From: CAIWHR01 sp963779805
GTDB lineage: Bacteria > Pseudomonadota > Gammaproteobacteria > Burkholderiales > Casimicrobiaceae
NCBI GenBank assembly: GCA_963779805.1
Contig: CAVZZN010000003.1
Coordinates: 434,001 to 498,000 of the forward strand
Direction: 5' to 3'
Length of the DNA stretch: 64,000 nt
The notes under the pieces were generated by a model, which saw only the letters and a list, made by a program, of their open reading frames with translations, did no database searches and had not been told where the DNA came from. The translations under genes and the position numbers were made by a program. Numbering within the stretch: position 1 is the first letter of the stretch; every line of letters starts with the position of its first letter. Below, piece after piece: positions 59,286 to 64,000 of this stretch.

Positions 59286-60040
59286 CTAGGCTTCCGCTTC
59301 GCGCGGTTGCGGCGGCGCCACGAATCGTGCCGCGATCAACCCCAGCTCGTAGAGCAGCCACAGCGGCACGGCGAGCAGGAGCTGCGACACCACGTCGGGC
59401 GGCGTGAACACCGCCCCGACCACGAACGCGCCCACGATGACGTACTGCCGGATCGAGCGCAGCTTGGCGAGCGGCACCACGCCCAGCGCACCAGCACCAC
59501 CACGATCACGGGCACCTCGAAGGTCACGCCGAAGGCGATGAACATCGTCAGCACGAACGAGAGGTACTTGTCGATGTCGGTCATCATCTGCACGCCGACC
59601 GGCGTGTAGCTCGCGAAGAAGTTGAACGCGATCGGGAACACGACGAAGTACGCGAACGACATGCCGATCACGAAGAAGACGAAGCTCGAGATGATCACCG
59701 GCAGCGCGAGCCGCTTCTCGTGCTGGTACAGCCCCGGCGCGACGAACGCCCAGACCTGGTAGAGCACGTAGGGCAGCGCCAGCAGGAACGCGGCCATGAG
59801 CGTCACCTTGAGCGGCACCAGGAACGTGCCGGTGACGTCCGTGGCGATCATGGTCGCGCCGTGCGGAAGGACGCGCAGCAGCGGCGCCGCGAGCGCGCCG
59901 TAGATCATCTTCGCGAACGGAAAGAGGCACAGCAGGACCACCACCACCGCGATGATCGAGCGCATCAGGCGCGTGCGCAGCTCGATCAGGTGGGAGAGAA
60001 AGCTCTCCTGCGGTGCCTCGGGCGCGGCCGGTTCGGTCAT
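59286..60040 (-). CDS. tatC: Sec-independent translocase TatC (one frameshift)
   Basis: TatC recognises twin-arginine signals and forms the receptor complex with TatB. It has SFLSHLIELRTRLMRS at the start, PFAKMIYGALAAPLL and the conserved periplasmic loop residues in FVAPGLYQHEKR. The last 65 residues are displaced by one missing base near 59484-59490; corrected length is 251 aa, ending PPQPREAEA. Its ATG overlaps the TGA of the repeat mini-ORF as ATGA. Confidence 0.94.
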
Positions 60041-60315
60041 CTAAGTGGAACCTCCAGGGCTTGCCCTACGAAGGGGCAAGTCCACCCGCGCTCGAGGAGG
60101 CGGCGAGCGCTTTCGGGCGGCCGTGCAGCGCTCGCTGGACGACCTTCGTGCTGCGCACTCCGGTATTCGCCCTCGGGGCGGCCCATCGGGCTCATTGGAC
60201 GACCTTCGTGCTGCGCACTCCGGTATTCGCGCTCGGGGCGGCCCATCGCGCTCATTGGACGACCTTCGTGCTGCGCACTCCGGTATTCGCGCTTGGGGCG
60301 GCCCGGCGCGCTCAT
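60037..60315 (-). CDS. 92-aa repeat-encoded ORF bridging tatB and tatC
   Basis: The ATG at 60315-60313 overlaps the tatB TGA, and the TGA at 60039-60037 overlaps the tatC ATG, so both joints are ATGA. The first 60 codons are three 20-residue units of the form MSxMGRPEREYRSAQHEGRP, encoded by three exact 60-bp periods. A non-repeat tail starting ASAARPPESARRLLERG follows. It is basic and hydrophilic, with no signal, membrane segment or known domain. Other genomes have tatB directly followed by tatC. Expression by coupling is plausible but unproven. Confidence 0.5.
   Translation of the reverse strand: MSAPGRPKREYRSAQHEGRPMSAMGRPEREYRSAQHEGRPMSPMGRPEGEYRSAQHEGRPASAARPPESARRLLERGWTCPFVGQALEVPLR
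60136..60315. repeat. Three tandem copies of the 60-bp unit
   Basis: Copies at 60136-60195, 60196-60255 and 60256-60315 differ by two to three bases each and have no spacer. On the minus strand each begins ATGAGC or ATGAGT-like at the codon boundary, so copy number changes keep the reading frame. A fourth copy of the same unit is at 6600-6659. Confidence 0.95.
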
Positions 60316-60869
60316 GGTCGCTCGAGGCCCGGCAGGCTCGCCTGGCGCGGCGGCTCGGGTTCGGCTTCGCGCGCCGGTGCACCGGGCACGTCATCGGGCA
60401 GGGAAACCTCCTGCGACGGTGCATGCGGCGCGTGCGGTTGCGCCTGCGCCCCCGCGTTCGCGCTCGCCGTCCCGGGGCTCGCACTGGCTACGGTCGTGCC
60501 GCTCACCGGCGCAGCTTCGGCGCCCGCGCCGCCGGCGGTCGTGCTCGTGGCGGCGCCGCCGTCGCCTTCGCTCGCCAGCTGATTGAGCTCGGTCTCGACG
60601 CTGCGCACGTTCGACTGCAGGTCCGTCACCGCGGCCGTCATCGAGCTCTGCAGGTCGGCCGCGGCGGAGCTCACCTCCTGCTTGAGCTTGCGCAGCTCGT
60701 CGAGCTCCATCTCGCGGCTGATGTCGGCCTTCACCTCGTTGACGTAGCGCTGCAGCCGGCCGAAGAGAAGCCCGAGCGTGCGCGCCGTCTTCGGCAGCCG
60801 CTCCGGGCCGATCACGATCAGCGCCACGACGGCGATGACGAGAATTTCGCTGAAGGCGATGTCGAACAT
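60312..60869 (-). CDS. tatB: Sec-independent translocase subunit TatB
   Basis: TatB works with TatC in twin-arginine substrate recognition. From ATG 60869 it is 185 aa. It has the family start MFDIAFSEILVIAVVALIVIGPERLPK, one amphipathic helix and a long Ala/Pro-rich cytoplasmic tail ending GLERP. Its TGA lies in the 60-bp repeat and overlaps the next ATG. Confidence 0.95.
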   Translation of the reverse strand: MFDIAFSEILVIAVVALIVIGPERLPKTARTLGLLFGRLQRYVNEVKADISREMELDELRKLKQEVSSAAADLQSSMTAAVTDLQSNVRSVETELNQLASEGDGGAATSTTAGGAGAEAAPVSGTTVASASPGTASANAGAQAQPHAPHAPSQEVSLPDDVPGAPAREAEPEPPRQASLPGLERP

Positions 60870-60958
60870 GCTGGAGTGCGGCCGCCAAGCGCGCGCCGGC
60901 GGCTCACGACGAAGTGCGCCGTGGACGCACGGCGCCGCGGGCTGGAGGTCCGCTCGCG

Positions 60959-61198
60959 TCAGGAACGCGCGGCGGGCTCCTTCTTCACTTCGGCGTCGAT
61001 GGTCTTGCCGCTGATCTGCTGGGGAGGCTCGCCGCTCGCCGCGGACGCGTCGGTCTCGTTGGCGCCCTTCATGCCTTCCTTGAAGCCCTTGACGGCACCG
61101 CCGAGGTCCTGCCCGATGTTGCGCAGCTTCTTGGTGCCGAAGATCAGCACCACGACGAGCAGCACGATCAGCCAATGCCAGATGCTCAAACCGCCCAT
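60959..61198 (-). CDS. tatA: Sec-independent translocase subunit TatA
   Basis: TatA forms the translocation assembly. The 79-aa protein has one N-terminal membrane segment (IWHWLIVLLVVVLIFGTKKL), the Phe-Gly hinge and the amphipathic helix (NIGQDLGGAVKGFKEGMK). It lies 19 bp after hinT and 89 bp before tatB. Confidence 0.96.
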   Translation of the reverse strand: MGGLSIWHWLIVLLVVVLIFGTKKLRNIGQDLGGAVKGFKEGMKGANETDASAASGEPPQQISGKTIDAEVKKEPAARS

Positions 61199-61217
61199 GT
61201 TCGTTCTCCTGTTGGAT

Positions 61218-61589
61218 TCAGTGCCCGGCGCGCGGAACCATGTGGCCCAGCGGCTCCGGGCCGCCGATGACGTGGATGTGCACGTGCTGCACGTCCTGCC
61301 TGCCGATCCGCCCGGTGTTGACGATGGTCCGGTAGCCGTCGGGCGAACCCTGCTCGCGCGCGAGACGGCCCGTCAGCGCGAGCATGCGCCCCAGCACGCC
61401 GGCATCCTCGGGCCCGACCTGCGCGAGCGAGGCGATGTGCCGCTTGGGGACCAGCATGAAATGCACGGCCGCGACCGGGTTGATGTCGTGAAACGCCAGG
61501 ATCTCGTCGTCCTCGTAGACCTTGCGCGACGGGATCTCGCCCCGCACGATACGGCAAAAGATGCAGTCCTGCTCCTGGATAGGGCTCAT
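61218..61589 (-). CDS. HIT-family nucleotide hydrolase (HinT-like)
   Basis: A 123-aa histidine-triad protein that hydrolyses purine phosphoramidates or AMP-lysine-type adducts. The triad is in QHVHIHVIGG and the start is DCIFCRIVRGEIPS. It stands between hisE and tatA, a standard betaproteobacterial position. The 171 bases between it and hisE hold no gene. Confidence 0.94.
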   Translation of the reverse strand: MSPIQEQDCIFCRIVRGEIPSRKVYEDDEILAFHDINPVAAVHFMLVPKRHIASLAQVGPEDAGVLGRMLALTGRLAREQGSPDGYRTIVNTGRIGRQDVQHVHIHVIGGPEPLGHMVPRAGH

Positions 61590-61760
61590 GCTCTCGCTCT
61601 TTCGGGAGGCCGCCGGCTCAGGCGGCCTTCCAGCTCCGCGCCGCCCATCGGGAAAGACCGCCGCACGGGCGCAGAATTCCAGGGTGGCTCGGATTCCAAT
61701 TGTATCGCCGGCGCGCTCCCGGCGCCCTGCAGCGTCGGGCGGCGCGGCCGGGCGCAGCGT

Positions 61761-62096
61761 TCAGCGTCGTCGCGCCTTCTCGGCAATGCCGGACGTGCCC
61801 TCGCGCCGCGCGAGCTCCGCGCGCACGTCGTCGGGGCCGAGGCCGTGGTGCGCGAGCAGGACGAGGCAGTGGAACCAGAGGTCGGCGACCTCCGCGGCGA
61901 CGCGGAGTCTATCACCGTCCTTGGCGGCCATGACGGTCTCGGTGGCTTCCTCGCCGATCTTCTTGAGGATCGCATCCTGGCCCTTCGCGAACAGCGATGC
62001 GACGTAGGACGCGGCCGGGTCCGCGCCCCGACGCGAGGCGATCGTGGCGGCGAGCCGGTCGAGCACGTCCGGGGCGCTGCCCTCAGCCGGGTCCAT
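61761..62096 (-). CDS. hisE: Phosphoribosyl-ATP pyrophosphatase
   Basis: HisE performs the second step of histidine synthesis. The 111-aa protein has the MazG-like fold motif KIGEEATETVMAAKDGD and EVADLWFHCLVLLAHHG. It overlaps hisI by 14 bp. The two enzymes are separate here, not fused as in enterobacteria. Confidence 0.95.
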   Translation of the reverse strand: MDPAEGSAPDVLDRLAATIASRRGADPAASYVASLFAKGQDAILKKIGEEATETVMAAKDGDRLRVAAEVADLWFHCLVLLAHHGLGPDDVRAELARREGTSGIAEKARRR

Positions 62097-62505
62097 AGAT
62101 CGATTCCGGATCCTTGAGCACGGGCTCGTCCTCCACCCAGTGCCCGTTGTCCAGACGCAGGAAGAAGCAGCGCTCGCGGCCCGTGTGGCAGGCGATGCCG
62201 CCGACCTGATCCACGGACAGCAGGACGGCGTCGTTGTCGCAGTCGAGACGGATCTCGCGCACGCGCTGCACGTGCCCCGACTGCTCGCCCTTGCGCCACA
62301 GCCGCTGGCGCGAGCGCGACCAGTAGTGCGCTTCGCCCGTCGCGGCCGTGCGCGCGAGCGCCTCGCGGCTCATCCAGGCGAGCGTGAGCACCCGGCCCGA
62401 CGTTGCATCCTGCGCGATCGCCGCGACGAGGCCGTCGCTCGACCAGCGCACCGCGTCGAGCCACGCGGCGCCGTGCAGGGACGAGACCGAAGCGTCGGCG
62501 CTCAT
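62083..62505 (-). CDS. hisI: Phosphoribosyl-AMP cyclohydrolase
   Basis: HisI performs the third step of histidine synthesis. From ATG 62505 it is 140 aa. It has VLTLAWMSREALARTAATGEA, HYWSRSRQRLWRKGEQSG and the metal-binding LDCDNDAVLL and GIACHTGRERCFF motifs. It lies 4 bp after hisF. Confidence 0.95.
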   Translation of the reverse strand: MSADASVSSLHGAAWLDAVRWSSDGLVAAIAQDATSGRVLTLAWMSREALARTAATGEAHYWSRSRQRLWRKGEQSGHVQRVREIRLDCDNDAVLLSVDQVGGIACHTGRERCFFLRLDNGHWVEDEPVLKDPESIYGPG

Positions 62506-62509
62506 CGGC

Positions 62510-63271
<762 letters not shown>

Positions 63272-63365
63272 GGACGTGCGAGCGGAGGAGCGCGGCGGGA
63301 AGCGATCGACGCGGCGGCGCGGCGCGATGGCCGCAAGCGCCGCGCTCGAGCGCCCGCCGATTGCG

Positions 63366-64000
63366 CTACTCGCCCTTCGCGGCCTTCATGGCCGCCTTGA
63401 AATCGAGCTTGCCTTCGTACAGCGCGCGACCGGCGATGGCGCCGATGATGCCGTCGTTCTCGTACTTCACGAGCTCGCGGATGTCCTCGATGGAGGCGAT
63501 GCCGCCCGAGGCGATGACCGGGATCTTGAGCGAGCGCGCGAGCTTCACCGTCGCCTCGATGTTCACGCCGGTCATCATGCCGTCGCGCCCGATGTCGGTG
63601 TAGACGATCGCCTCGACGCCGTAGTCCTCGAACTTCTTGGCGAGGTCGATGACGTCGTGGCCGGTCATCTTGGACCAGCCGTCGGTCGCGACCTTGCCTT
63701 CGCGCGCGTCGAGCCCGACCACGATGTGACCCGGGAACGCATAGCACGCATCCTGCAGGAAGCCGGGATTCTTCACCGCCGCCGTGCCGATGATCACGTA
63801 CGTGATGCCGTCATCGAGATAGCGTTCGATGGTGTCGAGGTCGCGGATGCCGCCCCCGAGCTGCACCGGGATCTCCTCGCCGATCACGCTCACGATCTCG
63901 CGGATGGCGAGCTCGTTGCGCGGCACGCCGGCCACCGCGCCGTTGAGATCGACGATGTGCAGCCGCTCCGCGCCTAGCTCGAGCCAATGCTGCGCCATGG
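63366..64000 (-). CDS. hisA: ProFAR isomerase HisA (5' end outside window)
   Basis: HisA isomerises ProFAR to PRFAR, the step before HisF. The visible 211 residues contain ERLHIVDLNGAVAG, VQLGGGIRDLDTIERYL, YTDIGRDGMMTGVN and IPVIASGGIASIEDI. The family starts about 35 residues further upstream (LLIPAIDLKDGKCVRL-like), so the gene runs off the right edge. The Met codon at 63998 is internal. Confidence 0.96.
   Translation of the reverse strand, partial: MAQHWLELGAERLHIVDLNGAVAGVPRNELAIREIVSVIGEEIPVQLGGGIRDLDTIERYLDDGITYVIIGTAAVKNPGFLQDACYAFPGHIVVGLDAREGKVATDGWSKMTGHDVIDLAKKFEDYGVEAIVYTDIGRDGMMTGVNIEATVKLARSLKIPVIASGGIASIEDIRELVKYENDGIIGAIAGRALYEGKLDFKAAMKAAKGE

Noticed and set aside
60136..60315. 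A possible CRISPR array
   Set aside because: The three 60-bp copies are contiguous with no unique spacers and no cas genes nearby.

Overview
The window looks like chromosomal core DNA of a high-GC betaproteobacterium, probably near Burkholderiales. This rests on gene order and protein families, not on rRNA, which is absent. Blocks typical of that group are leuC-entericidin-leuD-leuB-asd-fimV-truA, folE2-dxs-ispA-xseB followed by a divergent Rieske oxygenase, folK-deoxynucleoside kinase-panC, hisA-hisF-hisI-hisE-hinT-tatA-tatB-tatC, and petA-petB-petC-sspA-sspB. There is no phage, IS element, CRISPR array or plasmid signature.

Layout. 1-9 kb: leucine biosynthesis, asd, the polar scaffold gene fimV and truA, all on the minus strand. 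9-16.5 kb: miaA, mutL, a glutamine amidotransferase and the isoprenoid/folate genes folE2-dxs-ispA-xseB. 16.5-24.4 kb: a Rieske oxygenase, an EamA transporter, a sulfurtransferase, thpR, aceA, and a flavocytochrome c sulfide dehydrogenase pair (fccAB). 24.4-33.3 kb: clpA-clpS, a cold-shock gene, icd, rluE, pcnB, folK, a deoxynucleoside kinase and panC. 33.3-42.9 kb is the most accessory part: three frameshifted transporters or hydrolases and a MacAB/DevABC-like ABC exporter whose genes are split by an oppositely oriented FimV-like membrane protein. 43-52 kb: dnaE, an acyl-CoA ligase with an SDR, a run of very small unrecognised genes, CsbD, a receiver protein and DedA. 52-64 kb: FNR, tRNA-Thr, sspB-sspA, the cytochrome bc1 operon, a DegS-like protease, tatCBA, hinT and the his genes.

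Functional links. FccB and the PetA Rieske protein both start with twin-arginine motifs, and tatABC is in the window. FNR, the bc1 complex and sulfide dehydrogenase point to a respiratory organism that can probably feed sulfide electrons into its chain. ClpA-ClpS and SspB are ClpAP/ClpXP adaptors or partners.

Two things stand out. First, at three operon junctions (truA-downstream, leuD-leuB, tatB-tatC) a repeat-built mini-ORF starts on the stop codon of the upstream gene through an ATGA or GTGA overlap. In the two cases where the downstream gene is visible, it ends on that gene's start codon through a second ATGA. The leuD-leuB and tatB-tatC mini-ORFs share the same 60-bp, 20-codon unit. Second, fourteen otherwise well-conserved genes each contain one or two single-base indels, 18 in total, mostly in short G/C runs. 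I read these as sequence errors, and the coordinates given for these genes span the corrected gene.
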